From positions 930,001-994,000 of the forward strand of contig JAHRBS010000002.1 in NCBI GenBank assembly GCA_024305745.1: 64,000 bases of DNA, read 5' to 3'. The stretch comes from Polyporus tsugae (lineage: Eukaryota > Basidiomycota > Agaricomycetes > Polyporales > Polyporaceae). Made by a program: the position numbers and the translations under genes. Positions 1-10,737 of the stretch are shown here, in pieces. The first letter of the stretch is position 1. Each line of letters opens with the position of its first letter. Below the pieces are notes generated by a model. That model was not told where the DNA came from. It saw only the letters and a program-made list of their open reading frames with translations, and did not search any database.

Positions 1-648
1 TATATTACCTCTCGCCCATGCGCTGCAGGTTTGTATTGAGACCATCGTGATAATGTCAGGCACGATATCATCCACAGCCTATAGACTGGCACAGCGCTAG
101 CGTAGATTCAACTTCGGTTCGGCGGTATCAGGAGTCCACTCAACCGCTGACACCTAATAAGTAGCCTCGAGGGACTTGAGCACATTTTGGGGAAGCGATG
201 ATCTCCGGTCCGTGTGTGGGGGGTATACATACACTGCAGGTATGTGGATCCGGATATCCTGATATGCAAGGCCCCGGCCTCAACCACAGAAACACACGCA
301 CGGCGGCGCAACTGATTAATCTAGTTCTAAATTATCGGCGTTTAGATTAGAACCCGACGACAGATGTCATGTCATGTCCATGTCAGTCTGCGACTCGAAG
401 AAGCTTGCAGACGGCCACGGCGATGAAACGGGACCGGTCAGGCTTCAGCAAACCAGTTGCAGTCGTCTCGAGGAATGGACAATAAGGCAGGTCCGGGTCG
501 TCACGGAATCAAACCCTTTTGACAGGAAAATTTATTTATCCCCACTGTGACTTTGGACTTGGACGTTCTACCAGGGTGAGTACGAGGAGGTGTCGGCGGA
601 GCTTCGATGAGCGAGCAGCTTGGAGCGGTAACGACAAGTAGTATTTGC
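1..648. other. no gene recognised
   Basis: Short frames only, none with splice-compatible extensions or a recognisable protein. It is the 3' flank of the minus-strand gene that ends at 649. Confidence 0.5.
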
Positions 649-2329
649 CTATGGCTCCACACCAGCTGTACTGGACGTGTCCCCGGTACTAGATTTACCC
701 CCTGTGTTAGATTCGTCCCCTACACTAGAAGTCGCCGCCACCTCGGGCGTGCCGGCGGAGAGACGCTGCTGGATCTCGTACTGAGCTAGCCATTCCGGTT
801 TCTTCTCTTCCCGCCTCTTCTCCGCCGCCGCCGCATGGTTCTGGAGGCTCTCTGCTTCGGCAGGGTCGAGAGGGGCGGTGCTCGCTGGGTCACCCTGGGC
901 CGCAGACTCCACAATCTGTAGCCGGATAATCCACATGAATCACCCTCCTCCGAGTCCGCAGGTACTGGATGTGTGGTGACTCACCTCGCGCTTCCGCGCG
1001 TGGGCCCGTGCGAGCTGCTTCACGAAGAACAGCTCCTCCCCCGCTGTCATGTACTGCCAGTTCGCCTCGCGCTCCTCCCGCGTGAACGGTCGTATCCGGA
1101 TGTCGTTCCAGTTGACCGCACGCGCCGCCTCCTGCTCGGTCTTCCCGAAGTAACGTTCACGATACAGTGGCAGGTTGGCCAGCGACGCCCCGGCCTGGTC
1201 TATCCACCGCTCGAGGCGCCGTTTGTGGTTGAGCGTCGCGTGGCTCGCGAGGAGGCCGCGGACGACGGCAAATTGACGCATCGAATTTGAGTGCTGGCCA
1301 CGGATGATGATGTCTGGCACGGGGAGGTCGAACAGCTTGAAGAAGTCGATGACACCCTGCGTCACTTCTACCATGATCCGGGGGTTCTGGATATCGCTTG
1401 CGTGAGGACCTATATCGCTTGCGTGAGGACCTGGCGGACGCCGCGAAAAGTGCTCACCTCAGAGTTGTACGAGGCTTCCATGAACGCAGTGGCAGTGACT
1501 TGGGTGATCTCACCGTTTACAACAGTGTTCACGTTGAATTGTGCAATGTATACCGGCAAGAGGATGGGGTATGCCGCCATCTGTGGAACATGATATTTCA
1601 ATTCCCTCTATTTAGCTATCGGCACCGAACTTACCATGGAATTCTCCACAGAGGACGGTTCAAAACGGAGAACGTTGCCGATATTCGAGTCCGCAAGCGA
1701 TATCGAGCGGACCGCTTCTATCAATGGAAACGGTGTTACACTGAATGGTAGACAAAGAACGTCTTCCCCGCCATTCTTTCGCAGCTCCTCTGACCAAGGT
1801 ACTGGGTCTACGCCTAGCATATTAGGCGGCACCAAATTCTTTGCGGAGAGGGGAGGGAAGATGTAGCCTGTCGCGAGAACCTTCAGCACACCACAGCGGC
1901 TTCAAACGGGAGGAAACACAAACCTGGCATGGTTCTTCGAAGGTCGCACTATAAATGCAACGTTCCTTATCATACAAGAAAAGTGGTTGACGTACGAATG
2001 AGTGAATTGCACATGCGCTGTTTCCTACAAGGACCATGTCAATGCCAGCGATTGGGAATGGTTGAAACACGCACGTTTTTGGTGTCTGAATCATCGGGCT
2101 GCTTCTTGAACCACATATTCGCCGTAACCTCTGCATCTATTATCCAGGTGGGCAAGTAGACGGGCTGCACACGTGAGGGTCGTAATGTCTGAACGTTCAG
2201 ACCGAATTGTCGCCGTATCCAGGTTCCAAAAAGCTTGTCTCCGGTGAACATCGCGGTGTTCCAGCTGAGCTCCTCCGCCGCCTTCTCTGGAGACACCACG
2301 AAAGGAAAGGCTGGCGGTGAATGAAGGGG
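649..2329 (-). CDS. conserved fungal protein of unknown function, possibly mitochondrial; 5' end unresolved
   Basis: I do not recognise the function. Coding is clear in several minus-strand exons. One runs from about 2329 (PAFPFVVSPEKAAEEL, then PVYLPTWIIDAEVTANMWF). Others start near 1889 (IFPPLSAKNLVPPN) and 1601 (MAAYPILLPVYIAQFNVNTV, ending at 1458). The last two are 1386-985 (NPRIMVEVTQGVIDFFKLF to ARAHARKRE) and 915-649. Introns 1457-1387 and 984-916 have good GT-AG ends and keep frame. The C-terminus is Lys/Glu-rich, then Ser/Thr-rich. A first exon with Arg-rich start (ATG near 2544, MRRIAHRSVAHRR) would look like a mitochondrial presequence, but I could not join it in frame, and one internal junction near 1930-2040 is also uncertain. 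The gene shares an upstream region with the divergent DnaJ gene. Confidence 0.6.
1391..1432. repeat. 21-bp perfect tandem duplication inside an intron
   Basis: Bases 1391-1411 and 1412-1432 are identical. They lie wholly inside the intron 1457-1387 of the minus-strand gene, just 5' of its acceptor, so the duplication copied a near-acceptor sequence without disturbing the exon. Confidence 0.9.
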
Positions 2330-2702
2330 TCAGGACCACATGTCAGAGCAACCAGGGCCGAGGTGAATGACCTCTGACTTTGCTGGAATATGGCCTATGG
2401 CCCGAAAGTCCACGTCGGATCCATTGCTTGATGGTAGTCCTTCCGTGTCCCCGACAAGACAGCATAGGAGTCTAAGCACGAGCGGAGGAAGTAGCAGTCG
2501 AGAGCACGACGGTGTGCGACTGAGCGATGCGCAATGCGGCGCATGCCAACGCTAAAGTCAGAGCCCTAGATTAGGGTTAGGAGTAGGTCCTGAAATCACG
2601 TGAGGATATACGTGGAAGGAGAGATGTACGGACGGGCGCACAGTCGCAGCCACCAAACGTGTTCTTTGCCTCCTCCCATCACCCTCCCCCTCGCTTGAAG
2701 GC
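2330..2702. promoter_or_regulatory. divergent upstream region
   Basis: This separates the minus-strand gene ending at 649 from the plus-strand DnaJ gene. A pyrimidine-rich stretch (tttgcctcctcccatcaccc) precedes the DnaJ ATG. No TATA box is obvious. Part of it may encode the unresolved first exon of the minus-strand gene. Confidence 0.4.
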
Positions 2703-4163
2703 ATGGGGTCTCTTACCCTCTTGGTCTTCCTGGTCTTATCTCTGGTTCTTCTCGCTCATGCGGCCGACCTGTACAAAGTCCTAGAGCGTTAGTCCAAGGC
2801 GCGCAGCACTTCGGCTGAACAAGTCTCTGACTGACTTGCTGTTCTAGTCTCCAAGTCTGCCTCGGAGCAGGACATTCGGAAAGCATACAAAAAGCTCAGG
2901 TGCGTACCATTTTGCATCCTATTGTGATCACCGCTAACGTGCTACGGAAGCCGAAAGTATCACCCAGATAAGAACAAGGAGCCGGGCGCGGAAGAGAAGT
3001 TCGTGGAGATCGCCCATGGTGAGTTCTCGACTCTACTTTACTCCAGCGCATAACGTAGAACAATGGTAGCCTACGAGGTTCTCTCCGACTCTACTAAACG
3101 GCAGATCTACGACCGCCATGGCGAAGAAGGTCTCAAGGCACACGAAGGCGGGCAAGAACATTATGCGAACCCCTTCGATATGTTCCAGACCTTCTTCGGT
3201 GGTGGACACGCCGGTCACCAAGTGCGTAAAGGCCCCACATCCATCAGCGAGTTCGAGGTCACCCTTGCGGACATTTACACCGGCGCGAGCATCGACTTCA
3301 TGGTCAAGAAGCGCATCCTTTGCGACCACTGCCGCGGTACCGGCGCCGCCTCCTCTGGCGACATTCACGAATGTACAGCTTGCGGCGGCCAGGGCGTCCG
3401 CATCGTGCGCCAGCAGATCATGCCCGGCATGTTCACCCAGTCCCAGGTTACGTGCAACGAGTGCGGTGGGCGCGGTAGCGTCATTGGCAAAAAGTGCCCA
3501 CACTGCCATGGGAACAAGGTGATGGACCACACGCAACATTATACCCTGGAGGTTCCGAAGGGAGTGCCGGAGGGTCATGAGGTCGTGTTTGAGGGCGAGG
3601 CAGACGAGAGTCCGGATTGGGAGCCCGGAGATGTCGTCATTAGGATCCGCAGCAAGAAGGAGCACGGTGGATGGCGGAGGAAAGAGAGTGGGCTGTACTG
3701 GAGGGAGACTCTCTCGGTGGAAGAGGTACGTCGCCGCCAATTTGCCAGCGAGCTTGCACTCATGCGCTTCGGATAGGCACTTCTGGGCTTTGAGCGTAAC
3801 CTCACGCATCTAGACGGCCACATCATAGAGTTGCAACGCCACGGCGTAACACAACCAGGTGGGACACTCCATGTCATGCCCCCAGCGTGCATTGAATGTT
3901 AAATATGTTTTCAGGTTACGTACAGACGATCAAAGGAGAGGGATTGCCAATATTCGAGAGTCCAACAGACGACGGCGACCTCTATGTCGAGTACAACGTC
4001 GTCTTTCCTGCGGAGATTTCTTCTGAGACGAAGAAACGTGCGTTCCATTTATAATCCCAACCGCTGCCATTTTGGATGACGTCTGAAACTCTCCCCATGA
4101 CTAGGTCTACGTGCTGCGTTCCACTCAGAAAGTGCAGGACACCATCCAACGGACGAGCTATAG
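2703..4163 (+). CDS. ER-lumenal DnaJ (Hsp40) co-chaperone, Scj1-like
   Basis: Seven exons (2703-2787, 2848-2899, 2951-3018, 3070-3725, 3777-3858, 3915-4037, 4105-4163) give 374 aa. Residues 1-22 are a hydrophobic signal peptide. The J domain follows, with YHPDKN carrying the HPD motif that stimulates the BiP ATPase. A DnaJ zinc-finger region around residues 150-225 has CDHCRGTG, CTACGGQG, CNECGGRG and CPHCHGNK, the last degenerate. C-terminal substrate-binding domains follow. The final exon ends in TDEL, an HDEL-like ER-retrieval signal that only appears when the 67-bp last intron is removed, which supports the model. The family helps BiP fold proteins and feeds ERAD. The first exon encodes the signal peptide and the start of the J domain. 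Confidence 0.92.
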
Positions 4164-4581
4164 ACTAATCGGGTTATAATGTATACTCGGTGATAGACTA
4201 CCTTCACTAATTTTATTCGCTCCGTGGTTGCAGTTCGAAATTGTCGAGTCGAGGAGAATACGGCGATTTCGGAGGGGGCAGCAGATGAAACAAACCTGTG
4301 GGTTGCGGGGCAACGATCGTTTATGACCGACACAAATCTGAACGGAAGAGGGTTTACGGACCCGCTCATCGCAACGATTTGGCAACACTGTTGGTAAGGA
4401 ATAGAGGAATAATTGCAGGGTTGCACATGCCCTGCCGAAACACGCAGTGAGAGTCACGTTCCGTTGAACCTTAAAAATCGCTCGTTGACGTCCACGTATT
4501 CTTTCTACTGTACCGCCGCCCTCCCATCGAAACTCGATTCCGTCGTCTTCCTGCGGTGGCCTACGCTCAGCTTTTTCCACC
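4164..4581. other. intergenic region between DnaJ and F-box/WD40 genes
   Basis: No coding signal was seen. It holds the DnaJ 3' flank and the upstream region of the F-box gene, with a pyrimidine-rich stretch before the ATG. Confidence 0.5.
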
Positions 4582-7004
4582 ATGTCATCCGTCGTACTCC
4601 CCCCGGAAGTCGTCGAACACGTTATCGACTGCTGCCTTGACAATTCCTACACGCTGCGTCAGCTCACCTTGACGTGTCGCCAGCTGCTTCCCCGGAGCCG
4701 CTACCATCTGTTTGCTTCCATCCGCATCGAGGGTGCGGATCTGGAGGCACTCTACTTGTTCTACGACACACTCGCTGCTCACCCATGGCTCCGACTTCTC
4801 ATCCGTTCGGTCAAGATTGTGGCTCGTGCCAACTTGGTGTTGGATACCGAGTTGGATACCGAGGAGAAACCGAACTTACTCGACATAATCCCTGCGACCC
4901 TCCTTACCCTACCTCGTCTCACCCAATGGTCCATCGTCAGGGATTCAACACTGATACTTCCTACCGCTAAACCCGCTTCCTTCACCCCTCGTGTTCTAGC
5001 CTCATACGGGAAATATGGCTCGACGATCCGCGTACTTTGCTTGCAGGATATCGAATACTTGACCGGGGATGACTTCTGGCGCTTTCTCTCAGCTTTTCCT
5101 TCCCTTCGAAGCCTATGCTGCCAAGGCATCACGTTCGAGCAGCCAGGCGTGCTGAGAACCCTTACACAACCTGGTTATCGACGACCCCGAAAGTTGGAAT
5201 TGGATAGTTTGGAGGTGAGGAACCTCTATATGGATCTTGAAACCATACTCGGGCTATCGCTGACCTACGCGAGTATAGATTGCTGGCCCGCTGGCGGACG
5301 ATGCAATCACCGTGCTCCTGGAATCCTGCTCTCGCCTCGCATCCTTGGAATCTCTGTTACTGGATGTCAGCCAGGCTGGTAAGCCTCTAAATGTGATTTC
5401 TTTCGGTTCTACTCGATTGATTTTGCGGTGTATCAGAACGTTTCGTTACATTCATCTCTCAATTGCCTAGACTGTGCCATCTAACATTGGAGATCAAGCT
5501 TGGTGGCGAAGACACGGTCCGCTCCATCGCGCGGATCGCTCAAGTTCTGAATCTCTTCGCTGAGTCTCCCATCTCCTCCAGGAATGCATTCGAGTTCATC
5601 CTCCAAATGTCAATCTCATCCCCTTCTCGTCTAAATCACCAACTCGCTGTGGGAGATACTCCGCGACTCTGCCAGGCTCTAGAGCAACAACTCCTCGGCA
5701 TCCCGCCGCTGCAGCGTGTGATATTCCGCTTCCGTGGCCTGAGGGCACATAGAGAGCACTTCTGGATAGTCGAACTTGGCCATCATTTTCCCAAATTGCG
5801 CCAACGTGGCTTAGTAGGTGTCTGTACTGACCAAGGTAAGTTCGTTGACGTCAGGCCTGAAGCATCCTAATTCATGCGGTTTTCAGTCACCGCGATCGGA
5901 TACGACAATGTCAGGCCTCGGTACGACAACTTTGTGTCTTCATACGACAATGTCATGTCTGCAGTCGCTGTCTCCCAAGACAATGAATGGATGGCTAGTG
6001 GTTCCACAGACACAACAATCATCCTCTGGTCCCTCAAGCAGCGACGCATCGTCCACGAGTGGGTAGCCCATAGAGGAGAAGTGACCTGTCTCGCCTTCTC
6101 TCCTGATGGTCAAAGCCTAGTGTCCGGAGGCCGGGACTCTGCCATCGTCATTTGGGACATCAGCCGACCCCAGGGTGCGCAAAGGATATTGACTCTGGAG
6201 GACCGCCACGGCAGTCCTCCAGAAGCTTGTGCTTGGTCTCGCGCCCACTGCGAGGACGCCGGGTCTCTAGTCGCGTGCGCATTCCCGAAGGAAAGGAAGA
6301 TTCACGTATGGGATGCGCACACGTTACAGCATCGCTACACCCTCGCTTTCCACGGCTTCGCTTGTGCCAAAGACTTCTTCACGTTCTCGCCGGACGGTCG
6401 ATGGCTCGCCGCAGAGGGCGTGCGTGGTTCCTGCTTTGTCTGGGAAACCGCGACCGGTGCCCTGCACACCGTCCTCAGGGACCCCGGGCTTGACATCCGG
6501 ACGGCCGTGTTCGATCCCAGCAGCAAGCGCATTGCCACCACTTCTGGAAGGGGCGGCAATGCTATGGTCCAAATATGGGGCGTGGAGGCTGGCGTGCGGC
6601 TTCTGTCGTTCGGAAAGGGGCCACTGGGGGCAATGGGAAGCTTGAACGTCTCTTTTTCTCCGAATGGCCGAACGGTGCTGTCCGCTGCAGGCGACCGCCT
6701 AACGATATGGGACGCAGCCACGGGTGAGGTGATTCGAGCACTCCACGAGTCTGTGGATATAGTAATCCGGCTGTGCTTCTCGCCCGACGGGAAGTATGTA
6801 ACGTCGACGTCGTTTGACGGGGCAGTGACGCTATGGAGGGTTCGCGATGGAGCATGTGTTGCGACTTTGTCTGCGTGTCCTAGGGTAGCACACTATGTCG
6901 GATTTTCTGCCACGGCAGAGACAGTCTTCTATGCTTGTGACGACGGGTCGGTTTACATGCACCGGCTTCACGACATTGTAAAACGTTCCATAGCTACTTA
7001 CTAG
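4582..7004 (+). CDS. F-box protein fused to a WD40 beta-propeller
   Basis: Four exons (4582-5214, 5279-5378, 5437-5835, 5887-7004) give 749 aa with consistent phases. The N-terminus (LPPEVVEHVIDCCLDNSYTL, then LTLTCRQLLPRSR) is an F-box, the Skp1-binding module of SCF ubiquitin ligases. An LRR-like middle follows (LPRLTQWSI, FPSLRSLCCQGI, LPRLCHLTLEI). From about residue 385 there are at least six WD40 repeats, shown by FSPDG motifs and blade ends such as TIILWSL, AIVIWDI, IHVWDA, LTIWDA and VTLWRV. The fusion depends on the 51-bp intron 5836-5886, which has GTAAGT, a CTAAT branch site and TTTCAG. Unspliced, it would give a stop and a second ATG at 5874. Likely role: substrate adaptor that recognises targets with the propeller. 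The target is unknown. Confidence 0.8.
5901..5963 (+). repeat. three 21-bp imperfect direct repeats at the F-box/propeller junction
   Basis: Units 5901-5921, 5922-5942 and 5943-5963 each begin TACGACAA and encode a 7-residue unit starting YDN (YDNVRPR, YDNFVSS, YDNVMSA). They lie immediately after the acceptor that joins the F-box half to the WD40 half. Confidence 0.8.
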
Positions 7005-7351
7005 CTATCAACTTCCCTTGTTTGTCTTGCCATCCAAAATGGTGCACTCCATACGGTTACCTCGTGAAATTTTGAAACCCGGCCTCGATATGTGTAACTG
7101 CCATAGCTTGCTATAGGGGACAAAATCATATTCCTAATGGTACATCTTCCTTCTTATGACATACAATCGAGTAGCCACGTGCACAATGCAAAGCCATGTA
7201 ATACATGAAAACAGATATCAAACCTAGTGTCCAACGCCAGAAATTAGAACCACGCCAGAAACCAGAACCATAGAGCATTAGATGAACGAGCACAGACACA
7301 CCGCAAACATACTGACCCACCCTTCCTCAGACCACTCATAACCACACCACC
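7005..7351. other. convergent intergenic region, no gene seen
   Basis: AT-richer sequence between the convergent F-box/WD40 gene and the minus-strand gene ending at 7352. It probably holds both 3' UTRs. Confidence 0.6.
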
Positions 7352-9791
7352 TCAATCGACAGGTTGCGCACGGCTCGCCCGTCTCTCCGCCCGCGCCGCC
7401 CTCCACTCCATCCGCCGCTCCCAGCGGCCCTCCCGCCTGTCCCGCCGACCGCGGAAGGACTCCTCCCTGCGGACGCGCACGTTCTCCCTAAGCATCCGCG
7501 CGTTCTCCTTCGCCATCGACACTCGCCCGCGCACCTCCGCGCTGACCGACTCGAACAGCCGCCCCCCGACCGCCCTGAGCTCCTTCGCCCTCGTCTTCGC
7601 GCGCTCGTGCCGCGCCAGGAGGCCCTCCCTCGCGGCCTCGACGGTGCTCTTGGACTGCTCCCAGACGCTGCCCGTCTGCTCGTGAATCGTGCGCGCGAGC
7701 TCGTCGAGCGCGTCAAGGATCTCCTGGGCGTCGTTCCGCTTCTGCGCGAGCACCGTCGAGACGTCGAGATCGAGGTACTCGGACAGCGCGCCGGCGAGGC
7801 GCGTGCTCAGCGCGTACAGCGACTCGTCGTCCGTGTCTATGGCGCGCGCCTTGCCTTTGCCCTTACCCGACGTGGGCGGGGGCGCGACGATGGAGAGCGC
7901 GGGGCCCTTCGAGGATGCCTGGTTGCTGAGTGCGGGAGTGGGGGGCGTCGGGCGGAGTACGAGGTCCGTTGTGGGCTTGAACATCTCCGGCCAGGTGATG
8001 AGGCCACAACCGCAGGCACACTCCGATGGGGCCCCGGTGTGGCCAGCGTCCTTGATGAGCGAAGCAGTCGTAGAAGGGGAAGGCTTGGTGGCGACGGAGG
8101 ACGTCGACGCCACAGCGTAAGGACTGACCGCGGCGAGCGCGAGCTCCTTGAGGGAAGACGCAATGAAGCCTACGTTCGAGGGGCTGGCCGCGGGTGTAGG
8201 AAGGGACGCGTTCGCGACTGGGGTTGGAGCGGGGCGTGCGACCATGCCGACCGTAGCGGAAGCACGACGCAGTCCTGGCAGCGGGAGCGATCCGTTGACG
8301 ATGTAACCAAGTACAATAGAGAGAATGGCGAACCTGGGAATAAAATGTCAGTGTGAAAGGACTGAGAACAAGTAAGCAACACGTACAAAGTGATTGCATG
8401 TCGCGGTCGGGACGCGATGTGGTAACTAGACCATTGATTGGTCCAGGGGAGGAGCGGCTGAAGAGTACGTCTGACTCTGGCAGGCGACGCTCTCTCGACC
8501 TCTTCTTCTTCAACCACCGCTGACCTGCTGGACGTGAAGGCGCGTGAGACGAGTCTACCCCTGGCTACATGCAGTGTGTCCCATTGGTGTTCGGCGTCGA
8601 GCAAGCGATCAACTGGGGTGAAGGTGTCAATGTCATCTTCCTCTTCCACCTCGTCTTGATGAAGGACCGGAAGGTACAGCGTATGGTCTGGGACCGTCAC
8701 GTTCACAGACGGGAGGAATACGATAGCCAAAGATGGCCGCTCTGCAAGGACAAGAGCATTCGGCTGTAGTGCGATGAAGTGAGCTTCCCACAGTGATGGA
8801 CAAACCGACCTACCCATTTCCCACTCTTGGACAACACGTTCTCGGTGCGATCGACGATAGAGATAATGCAATGCGACTGCGCCGAGCGACCAGCAGTGAT
8901 CAGCGCGCGGATGTTCTGAGGCACATCGATCTGCGGAAGCGACGAGAAGCCGCATTCCGTTGCGGCCATGAGTTTCTCAAGGATGCGTTGGACGACACGA
9001 TGTTTGGCCTCCGAGGATGCGCCGTAGAGGACGATACTGAAGTCAACTGCGGCGCTGGAGTGCATCTCCATATGATCGCTCGCATCGACCGGTCCGTCCG
9101 CAGGCGGAGTGGTGGTTGAGCTTGGAGCCGCAGTAGACGCTGCCTCGACGTCTGCGGAGTCCTGCGTCTGCGTCTCTTGCTCGGACGGAGCTATGTCAAC
9201 GCCGGTGTCGATGGAGATGTCCTCGTAGGACGGACTGAGTGGGTGGGTACGAGGACTGGAGCTCGAGAGGGGGTCAGGGAAGGAGAGACGGAGGTCCCGG
9301 GAGTGCACGATGGACGTCTGGATGGAGGCATTGAGCGAATTCGAACGAGACGCACTGAGGGTGCTGACCATGCTCTGGTCGAGCCCGTCCTTGACCTTGC
9401 GGTCCTCCTCTGGGTCGTCGTGTGCGGCGGAGCACGCTACCGCGGCCTCGGACAACGCAGCTGCCCTGAAGGATAGAGACTGCTGGGATAGGTGCAGGAT
9501 GGGGTCGTGTGTGGCTGGATCCTCCTTGGGGCCGTCAGGAGAGGCAGTGAGAGGTGCCTCGTCGGAACTGTCCTCGATGATGCCCTCCCAGCCTTGAATC
9601 TCACCCTCCGGGGAGCTACCGAAACTTGCGAGCGACCTGCGCGAGGGAGGTCTGTAGTCTGAGGCGAGATCCTCACAATCGCTGTCGTCGAGGGAATCGT
9701 TGTCCTCGGAGGCTCGGGAGCTGATGTCGAGCCAGTCGGAGTCTGAGAGACTCTCGACCTCTGAGAGGCTGTTCGGATCGAGGTGATCCAT
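7352..9791 (-). CDS. serine-rich protein with one transmembrane helix and a basic coiled-coil tail, unknown function
   Basis: Three exons (9791-8814, 8763-8387, 8333-7352) give 778 aa, all phases agreeing. I do not recognise the family. The first 200 residues are acidic and Ser-rich (LSEVESLSDSDWLDISSRAS). Residues around 245-325 look globular (FSIVLYGASSEAKHRVV, then HCIISIVDRTENV). A second structured stretch follows. A hydrophobic segment near residue 450 (ITLFAILSIVLGYIVNG) is a likely membrane helix, and it is only created by splicing the 53-bp intron 8386-8334. The last 150 residues are a charged helix ending in Arg-rich sequence (RRDRREGRWERR). The layout suggests a tail facing one side of an internal membrane, but the function cannot be inferred. 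Confidence 0.75.
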
Positions 9792-10737
9792 GGGAGTAGT
9801 ATTGGTGAAGAACAGACGGAAAGAGAGCTGTCAGGACTAGCACGGAAGGGTAGAGAGGAGTGTGCAGTCAGGAGGGAGAGAACGCTCGCAGGCTATTATA
9901 CGGCAGTCGGTGCCGAGCAGTTGACGACTATTTACCCCTTATGGCTTGTCGTCCTATCTAATCTGCCACCATTCCATTCGCATTTCCTTTGCATCCCTTC
10001 CCACTGCATGCCAACCAACGTCGATAAACAACCAAAGTCAGTCTCGATGTTTCAAGAACGTTTTGTCATTGACACAAGCATTGTGGTCGTGCAGCGATTG
10101 AGTCTAAGGGCTGTGGAGCCTCGAGTTGGACTCGGAACGCATACGGGTGCCGCATGATTGTGGATTAGTACACGGCGACTTGGGTCCTGATCAGCACACT
10201 GACGAGTCCATTGGACATCTCGTGGTACGGTCCCGTTTCCAATGTCGTGTTCTACACGTTGTCGGTCGTTCAGGCCATCGATACACCATTTATGTCAGCC
10301 TGGGGCAGGACGGGAAGCTGTGTCTTGTGGTGGCCCGTGGTCCAGTGGCGATATCCTCGTGCCTGATATTGCGACATGGCTGACAGGACACGCAATTTCT
10401 CAGAACCGTGTCCTTCTGGACGACCGCCACGTTGAGATAAACACGACAAACCCGCACTAGGGAGGCGCAGCGTCGACGTGGAGATGCGGACCTGTGCAGG
10501 ACGTGGTTGGAGACAAACTAGAGCCATCGATTGCCAGTGCAAGGAGGGAAAGGAGTATAGCCTTGGTATAGCCTATGATAACCGGTGATCTAATCTATGC
10601 GCATAGGAACACCTTATCAGATAATCTAGAGCATGGTCTGAGAACGTTGCAAATGCAGCCCAAGTCTGACCACACTCCTAGTCAACGATGCAACTCCCAA
10701 CTCCTTTCCTCTCGACCACCCCATACGTCTTCAGGGG
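9792..10737. other. divergent intergenic region (946 bp), no gene seen
   Basis: Frames here are short and show no recognisable protein or splice-linked coding. It is the shared upstream region of the minus-strand gene 7352-9791 and the plus-strand F-box gene at 10738. Confidence 0.5.

Noticed and set aside
7364..8356. Long plus-strand open frame (330 codons) over the minus-strand unknown gene
   Set aside because: It is the shadow of a GC-rich coding strand. It is Arg/Pro/Leu-rich without structure, while the minus-strand model has consistent splice phases.
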